Positions 24,941 to 34,131 of a stretch of 64,000 nt of DNA are shown piece after piece; position 1 is the first letter of the stretch; the number at the start of each line of letters is the position of its first letter. Below the pieces are notes generated by a model. The model was given only the letters and a program-made list of their open reading frames with translations. It was not told the DNA's origin and ran no database searches. This DNA is from an uncultured Collinsella sp. (GTDB taxonomy: Bacteria > Actinomycetota > Coriobacteriia > Coriobacteriales > Coriobacteriaceae). The stretch spans positions 1 to 64,000 of the forward strand of contig USAJ01000006.1 in assembly GCA_900552685.1 (NCBI GenBank). Reading direction: 5' to 3'. A program made the translations under genes and the position numbers.

Positions 24941-25900
24941 ATGGGTTTCACGATTCTTGGAACAGGCTCGGCGCTTCCTAAGCGCAGTGTTTCCAATGAC
25001 GAGCTGTCTGAGTTCCTTGATACCTCGGATGAGTGGATTTATACCCGTACCGGTATCAAGAGCCGCCACGTCTGCACCACCGAGTCACTTGACGACCTTG
25101 CCGTAGCGGCGAGCGAGCGGGCACTCCAGGTGTCCGGAATCGATGCGAGCCAGCTGGATTTGATCGTCTGCTCGACGACGACGGGTGACCACCTTGTTCC
25201 CGCCGAGGCGTGTGCCGTTGCAGAGCGACTGGGCGCGACGTGCCCTGCCTTCGATGTCTCGGCGGCCTGCGCCGGCTTCGTATTTGCGCTCGATGTCGCC
25301 GAGGGCTATATCGCCCGCGGCCGTGCCGAACGCGTGCTTGTCGTTGCTGCCGAGCAGATGACGCGCGCGCTCGACTGGACCGACCGCGCCACCTGCGTGC
25401 TCTTTGGCGATGGGGCAGGCGCCGCAGTGATTGAGGCTGGGGGAGACAGTCCCCTTGCCGTTGAGCTTTCGACGGCGCCCGACGTCGAGACCTTGCGCGT
25501 TCCCGGTCTGGTCGGCACCTCGCCGTTTAAGGCCTCCGCAGAAAGCGAGAGTGTGCTGTCCATGAATGGCCGCCGCGTGTTCAAGTTCGGCGTCAACGCC
25601 ATCTGCGACACGGTCCATATGCTTGCGAGCGATGCGGGCATTTCGGTCGAAGACATCGATCATTTTGTATTCCATCAGGCTAACGAACGAATCCTGAGTC
25701 AGGCGGTCAAGCGCCTCGGCGTGCCAGACGAGCGCGTGGTTCGAACGCTACGCGAGACCGGCAACATTTCGAGCGCTTGCATTCCCCTTGCGCTTGACCG
25801 GCTGGCACGCACCGATGCACTGAATGCGGGCGACACCATCGCCCTCGTTGGATTTGGCGCCGGCCTGGATATAGGTGGCTATCTGCTTCGTTGGAAGTAG
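24941..25900 (+). CDS. fabH: 3-oxoacyl-ACP synthase III
   Basis: 319 residues; condenses acetyl-CoA with malonyl-ACP to start fatty-acid chains. Catalytic C110 in SAACAGF, the His in VFHQANERI and the Asn in GNISSACIP complete the triad. ATG 24941 follows AAAGGAGG; an upstream in-frame ATG would overlap the operator repeat. First gene of the FAS-II/ACC operon. Confidence 0.95.
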   Translation: MGFTILGTGSALPKRSVSNDELSEFLDTSDEWIYTRTGIKSRHVCTTESLDDLAVAASERALQVSGIDASQLDLIVCSTTTGDHLVPAEACAVAERLGATCPAFDVSAACAGFVFALDVAEGYIARGRAERVLVVAAEQMTRALDWTDRATCVLFGDGAGAAVIEAGGDSPLAVELSTAPDVETLRVPGLVGTSPFKASAESESVLSMNGRRVFKFGVNAICDTVHMLASDAGISVEDIDHFVFHQANERILSQAVKRLGVPDERVVRTLRETGNISSACIPLALDRLARTDALNAGDTIALVGFGAGLDIGGYLLRWK

Positions 25901-25952
25901 TCGCACATAGGAAATAAAAACGCCCCTAGGGCACAAACAAAGGAGAAATACC

Positions 25953-26189
25953 ATGGCAGATCAGAAGACCTTCGAGCGCGTTTGCGACGTTATCCGCGAG
26001 ACCGCTGGCCTTGACGACGTCGAGATGAAGCCCGAGTCCACGCTCGAGGAGATTGGTCTCGACAGTCTGGGCACCGTCGAGATCCTCGTCGCCGTCGAGG
26101 ACGAGTTTGGCATCCAGCTCGATACCGAGGAGAACCCCAAGACGGTCGGCGAGTTCGCCGATACGGTCGAGGCGGCATTGGAGAAGTAG
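25953..26189 (+). CDS. acpP: Acyl carrier protein
   Basis: 78 residues, acidic four-helix carrier. S38 in IGLDSLGTVE is the phosphopantetheine attachment site. AAAGGAG precedes the ATG; fabK starts two bases after the stop. Confidence 0.96.
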   Translation: MADQKTFERVCDVIRETAGLDDVEMKPESTLEEIGLDSLGTVEILVAVEDEFGIQLDTEENPKTVGEFADTVEAALEK

Positions 26190-26191
26190 AG

Positions 26192-27136
26192 ATGCTCAAG
26201 ACTCCTCTCTGCGATCTGCTCGGCATCGAAAAGCCCGTGTTCCAGGGCGGTATGGCCTGGATTGCCGACGCCTCATTGGCGTCCGCAGTATCCGAGGCGG
26301 GCGGCTTGGGGATTATCGCGGCCATGAACGCCGACGCCAACTGGCTGTGCGACCAGATTCACGAGCTGCGCGCCAGGACGGATAAGCCCTTTGGCGTGAA
26401 CGTCATGCTCATGAGCCCGTTTGCCGACGAGGTCGCGCAGGTTGTGATTGACGAGCGGGTGCCGGTCGTCGTGACGGGTGCCGGTAATCCCACCAAGTAC
26501 ATGAAGGCGTGGAACGAGGTAGGTATCAAGGTCATCCCGGTCGTTGCCTCGGTGGCGCTGGCGCGCCTCGTGGCGCGTCGTGGGGCCACGGCGGTTGTTG
26601 CCGAGGGCACCGAATCGGGCGGCCATATTGGCGAGACCTCGACGATGGCGCTGGTGCCGCAGGTCGTCGATGCGGTCGACATTCCCGTCGTGGCTGCCGG
26701 GGGTATTGCTGACGGCCGCGGCATGGCGGCCGCTTTTATGCTGGGCGCCGCCGGCGTCCAGGTGGGTACGCGCTTTCTGGTCGCAGACGAGTGCACCGTA
26801 TCGGAGCAGTACAAGGAGATGGTCCTGAAGGCCAACGACACCTCGACGCGTGCGACCGGCCGCTCGACGGGACACCCGGTGCGTGCCCTCAAGAGCCCCT
26901 TCACCAACGCCTACGCCAAGAGCGAGGCAGCGGGCGCAAGTGTCGAGGAGCTTGGGGCCATGGGCACGGGCGCCCTTCGCAAGGCCGCCAAGGACGGCAA
27001 CTACGAAGAGGGTTCGTTTTTGTGTGGACAGATTGCCGGCATGGTCAACGAGCGCCAGAGCGCACGCGAAATCGTTGACGACCTGGTCGATGGCGCCGAG
27101 CACGTCCTGAAGGGTGCGTGCGCATGGGTGGCGTAG
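26192..27136 (+). CDS. fabK: Enoyl-ACP reductase II (FMN-dependent)
   Basis: 314 residues of the nitronate-monooxygenase-like TIM-barrel flavoproteins. The N-terminal PVFQGGMAWIADASLA, VVAEGTESGGHIG and AAGGIADGRGMAAA segments identify the FabK branch. It catalyses the last reduction of each elongation cycle; no fabI homologue is seen in the operon. Overlaps fabD by 13 bases. Confidence 0.92.
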   Translation: MLKTPLCDLLGIEKPVFQGGMAWIADASLASAVSEAGGLGIIAAMNADANWLCDQIHELRARTDKPFGVNVMLMSPFADEVAQVVIDERVPVVVTGAGNPTKYMKAWNEVGIKVIPVVASVALARLVARRGATAVVAEGTESGGHIGETSTMALVPQVVDAVDIPVVAAGGIADGRGMAAAFMLGAAGVQVGTRFLVADECTVSEQYKEMVLKANDTSTRATGRSTGHPVRALKSPFTNAYAKSEAAGASVEELGAMGTGALRKAAKDGNYEEGSFLCGQIAGMVNERQSAREIVDDLVDGAEHVLKGACAWVA

Positions 27137-28050
27137 CGTTTTTGTTTGCCGGCCAGGGTGCCCAGCACCCCGCGATGGGCGTCGACTTGATCGAGACATC
27201 GCCGGCGGCTGCCGAGGTGTTCGCCATTGCCGATGAGGTGCGCCCGGGGACGAGCGAGCAGTGCCGGAGCGCCTCCAAGGAGGAGCTCTCGCAGACCGAG
27301 AACACGCAGCCTTGCGTGTTCGTGCACGACTTGGCTGTCGCCGTCGCCCTGCGCGAGCGCGGCGTGGTGCCTGCCGCCTGTGCGGGATTCTCGCTGGGCG
27401 AGGTCGCCGCGCTCACCTTTGCGGGGGCGTTCGATACGCGAGCGGGCTTTGAGCTCGTGTGCGAGCGCGCGGCGCTGATGGCCGCGGCTGCCGAGCGCCA
27501 TCCGGGCGGCATGCGCGCCGTCATCAAGCTCGATGCGGCGCAAGTCGAGGGCTTGGCAAAACAGGCCGGCGAGGACTGCTGGCCAGTCAACTACAACAGC
27601 CCACAGCAGACGGTTGTGGCCGGAGCGCCCGAGGCGCTGCAGGAGCTCGACGTCCTAGTAAAAGAGGCTGGCGGCCGCGCCATGAAGGTCGCGGTGTCGG
27701 GTGCATTTCATAGCCCCTATATGGCCGAGGCGACCTGTGGCCTTGCCGCATATATTGAGGCCGGTCACGCGCCGTCCCCGTTGCTCATTCCTGTTTTGGC
27801 AAATATGACAGCGGCGCCCTATCCGGCGGATCCCCAGACGGCATCGGATGTCTTGGCCAATCAGGTGAGCCATGCCGTACGCTGGGTCGATACGCTGCAT
27901 GCTCTGCAGGATCAAGGCATCGACACATTTATTGAGGTCGGCCCCGGCAAAACGCTGTCCGGCCTGGTCAAGCGTACGCTGAGCGACGTTCGTGTGTATT
28001 CGTGCGAGACGGCCGAGCAGGTCGCAGCTATTGCCGACGAGCTCGCATAG
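27124..28050 (+). CDS. fabD: Malonyl-CoA:ACP transacylase
   Basis: 308 residues starting at ATG 27124 inside the 3' end of fabK. FLFAGQGAQ, the nucleophile elbow GFSLGEVAAL (Phe replaces the more usual His before Ser) and the catalytic His in SGAFHSPYM are visible. It loads malonyl groups onto ACP. Confidence 0.93.
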   Translation: MGGVAFLFAGQGAQHPAMGVDLIETSPAAAEVFAIADEVRPGTSEQCRSASKEELSQTENTQPCVFVHDLAVAVALRERGVVPAACAGFSLGEVAALTFAGAFDTRAGFELVCERAALMAAAAERHPGGMRAVIKLDAAQVEGLAKQAGEDCWPVNYNSPQQTVVAGAPEALQELDVLVKEAGGRAMKVAVSGAFHSPYMAEATCGLAAYIEAGHAPSPLLIPVLANMTAAPYPADPQTASDVLANQVSHAVRWVDTLHALQDQGIDTFIEVGPGKTLSGLVKRTLSDVRVYSCETAEQVAAIADELA

Positions 28051-28080
28051 TCCACAGGGCTGTAACCCGAAAGGAATGAC

Positions 28081-28854
28081 ATGGGCAACTTGAACAATGG
28101 CGCGCTCGAGCGCAACGACTCACGTCGCGTGGCACTGGTCACGGGCGGCTCGCGGGGTATCGGCCGCGCCTGCGCTATCGGTCTGGCGGAGGATGGCTAC
28201 GATATCGCCGTCGTCTATGCCGGCAGCGTCGATGCGGCGCGCGAGACGTGCGACGCCTGCGAGGCGGCTGGCGCCACGGCGCGCTCATATCAATGCGACG
28301 TGGCCGACCCCGCTGCCGTCAACGCGTGCGTGGAAGCGGTCCTCAACGACTTTGGCTCCATTTGGGCGCTCGTCAACAACGCTGGCATCACCCGCGATGG
28401 CCTGCTCATGCGCATGGGCGATGACGCCTTCGATCGCGTGCTCGATGTCAATCTTAAAGGAACGTTTAACACGACGCGCGCGCTCACCAAGACCTTTATG
28501 CGCCAGCGCGGCGGCTGCGTCGTCAACATGAGCTCGGTCGTGGGCCTGATGGGCAATGCCGGGCAAGCCAACTACGCTGCCTCCAAGGCGGGCGTGATCG
28601 GCCTGACCAAGGCGGTGGCGCGCGAGCTTGCGCCCCGCGGCGTACGAGTGAACGCGGTTGCCCCCGGGTTTGTCGAGACGGATATGACGGCAAAGCTCTC
28701 GGAGAAGGTGCGTACGGTAACCGAGGAGCAGATTCCCCTTAAGCGTATGGCGCGCCCCGAGGAGGTGGCCGGCGTAGTGCGCTTTCTGGCGAGTGATGCG
28801 GCTGCCTACATTACGGGTGAGGTCGTGCGCGTCGACGGCGGAATGGCGATGTAG
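28081..28854 (+). CDS. fabG: 3-oxoacyl-ACP reductase
   Basis: 257-residue short-chain dehydrogenase. VTGGSRGIGRA is the NADPH loop, VNNAGITRDGL the structural motif, and the catalytic Ser/Tyr/Lys lie in MSSVVGLMGNAGQANYAASK. The C-terminal EVVRVDGGMAM is typical of FabG. AAAGGA precedes the ATG. Confidence 0.94.
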   Translation: MGNLNNGALERNDSRRVALVTGGSRGIGRACAIGLAEDGYDIAVVYAGSVDAARETCDACEAAGATARSYQCDVADPAAVNACVEAVLNDFGSIWALVNNAGITRDGLLMRMGDDAFDRVLDVNLKGTFNTTRALTKTFMRQRGGCVVNMSSVVGLMGNAGQANYAASKAGVIGLTKAVARELAPRGVRVNAVAPGFVETDMTAKLSEKVRTVTEEQIPLKRMARPEEVAGVVRFLASDAAAYITGEVVRVDGGMAM

Positions 28855-28893
28855 AAACCAGGGCCGAAGAACGGCTTGGATGAGGAGACCATG

Positions 28894-30141
28894 ATGGAAC
28901 AGAGAGTTGCAATCACCGGTATCGGTGCCGTGTCGCCGCTCGGCAACACCGCGCTTGCCACCTGGGCGGCAATGTGTGCTGGCACGTGCGGCATCGGCCC
29001 GATCACGCACTTCGATACCGATGCGTTTGCCGTCAAGGTGGCAGCCGAGGTCAAGGGCTTTGACGGCAACGAGTACTTTGGCAAGCGTGACGCCAAGCAT
29101 CTCGACCCCTGCGTTCAGTTTGCGATGGCGGCTTCGGACGAAGCCATGCACGATGCAGGCTTTGATGTCGAAGGCGCCATCGATCGCGAGCGCCTGGGCG
29201 TCTACGTTGGCTCGGGCGTGGGCGGCATGACGACGCTCGTCGACAACGTCCATACGATTGCCGAACGTGGGCCCCGCCGCGCATCGCCCTATATGATCGC
29301 GATGATGATCCCCAACATGGCATCGGGCAATATCGCAATCCGCCACAAGGCAAAGGGCCCGACCCTGCCCGTGGTGACCGCGTGCGCAACCTCGGCCCAT
29401 GCGGTGGGCGAGGCGTTCCGCGCCATAAAGCACGGCTATGCCGACGCGATCCTCGCGGGCGGCGCCGAGGCCGCAATTATCCCCGATGCCGTTGCGGGCT
29501 TTACGTCCTGCCGCGCATTGACCACCAACCCTGATCCCGCGACGGCTTGCCGCCCGTTCGATGCAGACCGCGATGGCTTTGTGATGGGCGAGGGCGCCTG
29601 CGTGCTCGTGCTCGAGAGCATGGAACATGCGCAGGCGCGCGGTGCGCACATTTATGCCGAGGTCGTGGGCTACGGCAACACCGATGATGCCTATCACATC
29701 ACGAGCCCTGATCCCGAGGCTGCCGGCATTGCCCGCGCGATATCGCTGGCGGTGACCGAGGGCGACGTCAGGCCTTCCGAGGGCCTCTACATCAATGCCC
29801 ACGGCACATCGACCAAGCTCAACGATTCGTCCGAGACGGCGGGCATTAAGCGTGCGCTCGGCGAGGACGCGGCGCGCGCCGCGCACGTCTCGTCGACTAA
29901 GTCGATGACCGGCCACATGATCGGTGCCACGGGCGCCATCGAGGTCATGGCCTGCGCCATGGCGCTCGAGCAGGGCGTGGTGCCGCCGACCATTAACTAC
30001 CACACGCCCGATCCCGCCTGCGATCTTGACTACACGCCCAATCGCGCGGTTCGCGCTGACCTTACCTGGGCGCTTTCGACCAACCTGGGCTTTGGCGGAC
30101 ACAACGCCGCCATCGCGCTGCGTAGATATACGAGGAGCTAG
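28894..30141 (+). CDS. fabF: 3-oxoacyl-ACP synthase II
   Basis: 415-residue elongating condensing enzyme. Active-site C164 in TACATSAHA, and His in NAHGTSTKLND and KSMTGHMIGATGA. ATG 28894 is chosen from two adjacent ATGs because GAGGAG (28882-28887) is six bases upstream of it. Confidence 0.95.
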   Translation: MEQRVAITGIGAVSPLGNTALATWAAMCAGTCGIGPITHFDTDAFAVKVAAEVKGFDGNEYFGKRDAKHLDPCVQFAMAASDEAMHDAGFDVEGAIDRERLGVYVGSGVGGMTTLVDNVHTIAERGPRRASPYMIAMMIPNMASGNIAIRHKAKGPTLPVVTACATSAHAVGEAFRAIKHGYADAILAGGAEAAIIPDAVAGFTSCRALTTNPDPATACRPFDADRDGFVMGEGACVLVLESMEHAQARGAHIYAEVVGYGNTDDAYHITSPDPEAAGIARAISLAVTEGDVRPSEGLYINAHGTSTKLNDSSETAGIKRALGEDAARAAHVSSTKSMTGHMIGATGAIEVMACAMALEQGVVPPTINYHTPDPACDLDYTPNRAVRADLTWALSTNLGFGGHNAAIALRRYTRS

Positions 30142-30144
30142 AGC

Positions 30145-30618
30145 ATGGATTCCAAAAGACTTGCCGAGATAGCCGATGTTATGGAGGACCGCGGCCTCAC
30201 GCGCGTACGCGTTGAGGAGCCCGATGGCACCGCGGTCGAACTCGAGCGCGCGAGCGCCGCACAGCCGGTTGCCGTGCCCATGCCCATGCCGAGCGCTATG
30301 GCCGCTCCAGTTGCAGCTCCCACAGTCGCGCCTGCCGCACCGGAGCCCGCCGCGCAGACACCTGCCGCCGCACCGGAGCCCAAGGGCACCGAGGTGACCG
30401 CTCCCATGGTCGGCGTTTTCTATGCTGCCCCGGCGCCGGGCGACGAGCCGTTTGTGCACGTGGGCTCTAAGGTCAAGGCCGGCGAGACGCTCTGCATCAT
30501 CGAGGCCATGAAGGTTCTCAACGAGGTAACGGCAGAGGCAGACGGCGAGGTGCTCGAGATCTGCGTGGCCGACGGCGACCTCGTGGAGTTCGGCAGCTGC
30601 CTCATGAGGATCGGATAG
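30145..30618 (+). CDS. accB: Biotin carboxyl carrier protein of acetyl-CoA carboxylase
   Basis: 157 residues: N-terminal helical segment, a Pro/Ala-rich linker (about residues 45-80), then the biotinyl domain with K123 in EAMKVLNEV. Starts three bases after fabF with CGAGGAG upstream. Substrate of BirA. Confidence 0.95.
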   Translation: MDSKRLAEIADVMEDRGLTRVRVEEPDGTAVELERASAAQPVAVPMPMPSAMAAPVAAPTVAPAAPEPAAQTPAAAPEPKGTEVTAPMVGVFYAAPAPGDEPFVHVGSKVKAGETLCIIEAMKVLNEVTAEADGEVLEICVADGDLVEFGSCLMRIG

Positions 30619-30627
30619 GTGATATCC

Positions 30628-31050
30628 ATGAACAAAGAAGAGCTCAAGAAGCTGTTACCGCATCGCGAGCCGATGCTTTTGCTCGACGAAGCCGAGCTGG
30701 TGGGCGACGAGGCCCACGGCAAGATCACGATTACGGGCGACGAATACTTTTTGCAGGGGCATTTTCCGGGAAACCCGGTGGTCCCCGGCGTGATCCAGTG
30801 CGAGATGCTCGCCCAAAACTGCTGCGTGCTGCTGATGGGCGATGAGGAGGCGCGCGGCGCGACGCCGTTCTACACGAGTCTGGACAAGGTGCGCTTTAAG
30901 CGTCCGGTGCGCCCGGGCGACACGGTGGATCTGGTGTGCTCCATCACGCGTGCGCGCGGGCCGTTCCGCTTTGCGACAGGTACTGCGAGCGTTAACGGTG
31001 AGGTTTGCTGCCGCGCCGATATGTCTTTTGCACTCATGCACGAAAAGTAG
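30628..31050 (+). CDS. fabZ: 3-hydroxyacyl-ACP dehydratase
   Basis: 140-residue hot-dog fold. LLPHREPMLLLDE, then QGHFPGNPVVPGVIQCEMLAQ with the catalytic His and Glu. AGGTGA (30617-30622) favours ATG 30628 over a GTG nine bases earlier. Confidence 0.94.
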   Translation: MNKEELKKLLPHREPMLLLDEAELVGDEAHGKITITGDEYFLQGHFPGNPVVPGVIQCEMLAQNCCVLLMGDEEARGATPFYTSLDKVRFKRPVRPGDTVDLVCSITRARGPFRFATGTASVNGEVCCRADMSFALMHEK

Positions 31051-31060
31051 GGAAGTTTTC

Positions 31061-32404
31061 ATGTTCGACAAAGTGCTCATCGCCAACCGCGGCGAAGTCG
31101 CGGTCCGTGTTATCCGCGCGTGCCGCGATATGGGCATCAAGACCGTCGCCGTTTATTCCACGGCCGATGCGGACGCGTTGCACGTGCAGCTTGCCGACGA
31201 GGCGTATTGCATCGGCGGCCCGCGTCTTGCCGAGAGCTACCTCAACGACGATGCCGTGCTCACCTGTGCCGTAAAGTCAGGAGCTAAGGCAATTCATCCC
31301 GGCTATGGCTTTTTCTCCGAGAAGGCGAGCTTCGTGCGCGACTGCGACAAGTATGGCCTGGCGTTTGTTGGTCCCTCGGCCGAGGTCATCGACAGCATGG
31401 GCGACAAGGACGCCGCACGCCGAACGGCTGCCGCGGCGGGCGTGCCCATCGTTCCGGGCTGCGATTTGCTCAAAAGCCCCGAGGAGGCGACGGCCGAGGC
31501 CGAGCGCATCGGCTGCCCCGTGCTCATCAAGGCGCGTGCAGGTGGCGGCGGTCGCGGCATTCGCAAGGTCGAGCGCGTGGAAGATGCGGCAAAGGCGTTC
31601 ATCGAGGCGCGTACCGAGGGCGAGGCCGTTTTTGGCGACGGCGAGTGCTACATGGAGAAGTTCGTCGCGCCGGCGCACCACGTTGAGGTGCAGATTATGG
31701 CCGATAAGCAGGGCCATGTGTTTTCGCTCGGCGAGCGCGAGTGCTCGGTGCAGCGTCGCAACCAAAAGCTGATCGAGGAGAGCCCCGCGCCGTGCCTCGA
31801 CGGACACGACGGCATTCGTGCTCGCATGCACAAGGCAGCGCGTGACCTGGCTCGTGCCGTTGGCTACGAAGGAGCCGGTACCATCGAGTTCCTGTATTCG
31901 GACGACGGCAAATTCTACTTTATGGAAATGAACACGCGCTTGCAGGTGGAGCATCCGGTTACGGAGTTTGTGACCGATACCGACCTGGTCAAATGGCAGC
32001 TGCGCGTGGCAGCCGGCCAGCCTCTGCCCTTTGAGCAGGAGGACATGCCGGTCCGCAACCACGCCATGGAGTGCCGCATCAATGCCGAAACGCCGGACTT
32101 TCTGCCGTCATGCGGAACGGTCACCGCGTTGCGTGTGCCGGGTGGTCCGCGCGTGCGCTGGGATTCCGCCATGTTTACCGGTGCGAAAGTTCCGCCGTAC
32201 TACGACTCCATGCTCGGCAAGCTCATCGTGTGTGCGCCCACGCGTGACGGCGCCATTCGCAAGATGCGCTCGGCCCTGGGCGAGCTCGTGATTGAGGGCG
32301 TGAGCGAAAACAGCGAGCTTCAGCTCGACGTGCTGGCAAACGACGAGTTCTTGTCGGGCATGTATCACACCGATCTAATGGGGCATCTCTATGCTGATGA
32401 ATAG
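31061..32404 (+). CDS. accC: Biotin carboxylase subunit of acetyl-CoA carboxylase
   Basis: 447 residues, ATP-grasp enzyme. KVLIANRGEVAVRVIRA, the glycine-rich KARAGGGGRGIRKV ATP lid, EKFVAPAHHVEVQ and EMNTRLQVEHPVTE are present. ATG 31061 follows the fabZ stop closely. Overlaps accDA by 14 bases. Confidence 0.96.
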   Translation: MFDKVLIANRGEVAVRVIRACRDMGIKTVAVYSTADADALHVQLADEAYCIGGPRLAESYLNDDAVLTCAVKSGAKAIHPGYGFFSEKASFVRDCDKYGLAFVGPSAEVIDSMGDKDAARRTAAAAGVPIVPGCDLLKSPEEATAEAERIGCPVLIKARAGGGGRGIRKVERVEDAAKAFIEARTEGEAVFGDGECYMEKFVAPAHHVEVQIMADKQGHVFSLGERECSVQRRNQKLIEESPAPCLDGHDGIRARMHKAARDLARAVGYEGAGTIEFLYSDDGKFYFMEMNTRLQVEHPVTEFVTDTDLVKWQLRVAAGQPLPFEQEDMPVRNHAMECRINAETPDFLPSCGTVTALRVPGGPRVRWDSAMFTGAKVPPYYDSMLGKLIVCAPTRDGAIRKMRSALGELVIEGVSENSELQLDVLANDEFLSGMYHTDLMGHLYADE

Positions 32405-34115
32405 AAAAGCGAAGACGGTCAACGTCCTCGAGGGACCGATGACCGAGTCGTGCGCCGAGTTTCCCGCGCGCCACGTGTTTATCAAGTGCCCGGAGTGCCG
32501 CCGCGTGATCGATGAGGCACGCCTACACGACAACCTCGAGGTCTGCCCTCGTTGCGGCAAACACTTTCGCGTGAGCGGTCGCGCGCGCATGCGCATGACG
32601 GTTGACGAGGGCACGTTTGAGGAATGGGATGCCAATCTGGCGTCGGAGGACTTCCTCTCGTTTCCCGGTTATGCCGACAAGCTCAAGAGCGTGAGCGAGC
32701 GTTCGGGCGAGCGCGATGCCGTTGTATGCGGCAGGGGCAAAATCTGCGGTTGCGATACGGCACTCTTCTTTATGGACGCCAACTTTATGATGGGCTCGAT
32801 GGGTTCCGTGGTGGGCGAGAGGATCTGTCGCACATTTGAGCGTGCGACCGAGCTGGGATTGCCAGTTGTTGGCTTTACCGTTTCGGGCGGTGCTCGCATG
32901 CAAGAGGGCGTGACATCGCTTATGCAGATGGCCAAGATTTCTGCGGCGGTTAGGCGCCACAGCGAGGCGGGCGGCCTGTATATCACGGTGCTCACTGACC
33001 CCACGACCGGAGGCGTAACCGCGAGCTTTGCCATGGAGGGCGACATTATCCTGGCCGAGCCCGATGCCCTGACGGCATTTGCCGGCCCGCGCGTGATCGA
33101 GCAGAACATGCACAAGCGCCTGCCCAAGGGATTCCAGCGCTCCGAGTTTTTGCTGGAGCACGGCTTTTGCGATGCCGTTGTTCCGCGTGGCGAGATTGCG
33201 CTCACGGTAGGCGAGCTGCTGGCGCTGCACGAAGGGCATGCGCCCGACCTGGGGGCACCGCATGAGATCGTGCATACGGGTCGTCGCGGCAAGAAGCTGG
33301 GACATTTGTTCAAGCGCTCGGCCGCGCCAAAAACCGCGCTCGAGATTGTCAAGCAGACCCGCTCGGCAGATCGCGCCACGGCGGGTGAGATGATTTTGCT
33401 GGGCCTGGATGGATTTGTGGAGCTGCACGGCGACCGTTACTTTGGCGACGACGCCGCTGTGGTGGCTGGCATTGGCTGGAAAGACGGACGTCCCGTAACG
33501 GTCATCGCCATCGAGCGCGGCACCACGACCAAAGAGCGTATGCGCCGCAACTTTGGCATGGCACATCCCGAGGGCTACCGCAAAGCGCGTCGCCTGATGC
33601 GCCAGGCCGAAAAGTTTGGTCGACCGGTTCTGTGCCTGGTCGATACTTCGGGCGCCTTTTGCGGCATCGGTGCCGAGGAGCGCGGTCAGGGCGAAGCGAT
33701 TGCCCAGAATCTCATGGAGATGAGTGGCCTTAAGACGCCGATTGTCTCGGTGGTGACAGGCGAGGGCGGCTCCGGTGGCGCGCTGGCGCTGTCCGTGGCC
33801 GACCGCATCCTGATGCTCTCGAGCTCGGCCTATTCGGTCGTGAGCCCCGAGGCCTGTGCGTCGATCCTGTGGAAGGATACCGAGCGCGCGAATGAGGCCG
33901 CCGAGGCGCTGAAGCTCACGGCCCCCGATCTGTTGGCGCTCGGCATCATCGATGGCATTGTCGACGATAGGGGCCTGTCGCATGAGGAGATCGCCGGTGC
34001 CGTCATGTCCTCGGCATTTGATGCCTTCGATACGCTTGGGCGGCTCGACGACGCGACCCTCACAAACCTCCGCTACGAAAAGTACCGCGCAATCGGTCAG
34101 TATCGCACGATGTGA
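32391..34115 (+). CDS. accDA: Fused acetyl-CoA carboxyltransferase beta-alpha subunit
   Basis: 574 residues. Residues about 1-290 are AccD, with the four-Cys zinc ribbon (CPECRR, CPRCGK) and the GARMQEGVTSLMQMAK and DPTTGGVTASFA crotonase motifs. The remainder is AccA, with DGFVELHGDRYFGDDAAVV and GEGGSGGALALSVADR. In most bacteria these are two proteins; a single polypeptide is known in some actinobacteria and clostridia relatives. The AccA part lacks some of the usual N-terminal helices. Last gene of the lipid operon. Confidence 0.93.
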   Translation: MLMNRKAKTVNVLEGPMTESCAEFPARHVFIKCPECRRVIDEARLHDNLEVCPRCGKHFRVSGRARMRMTVDEGTFEEWDANLASEDFLSFPGYADKLKSVSERSGERDAVVCGRGKICGCDTALFFMDANFMMGSMGSVVGERICRTFERATELGLPVVGFTVSGGARMQEGVTSLMQMAKISAAVRRHSEAGGLYITVLTDPTTGGVTASFAMEGDIILAEPDALTAFAGPRVIEQNMHKRLPKGFQRSEFLLEHGFCDAVVPRGEIALTVGELLALHEGHAPDLGAPHEIVHTGRRGKKLGHLFKRSAAPKTALEIVKQTRSADRATAGEMILLGLDGFVELHGDRYFGDDAAVVAGIGWKDGRPVTVIAIERGTTTKERMRRNFGMAHPEGYRKARRLMRQAEKFGRPVLCLVDTSGAFCGIGAEERGQGEAIAQNLMEMSGLKTPIVSVVTGEGGSGGALALSVADRILMLSSSAYSVVSPEACASILWKDTERANEAAEALKLTAPDLLALGIIDGIVDDRGLSHEEIAGAVMSSAFDAFDTLGRLDDATLTNLRYEKYRAIGQYRTM

Positions 34116-34131
34116 CAAAGGGACAGTCCGC

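Noticed and set aside
28285..30459. A 724-codon minus-strand frame across fabG-accB
   Set aside because: It runs across four recognisable FAS-II genes, is His/Arg/Ala-rich, and has no ribosome site or domain.
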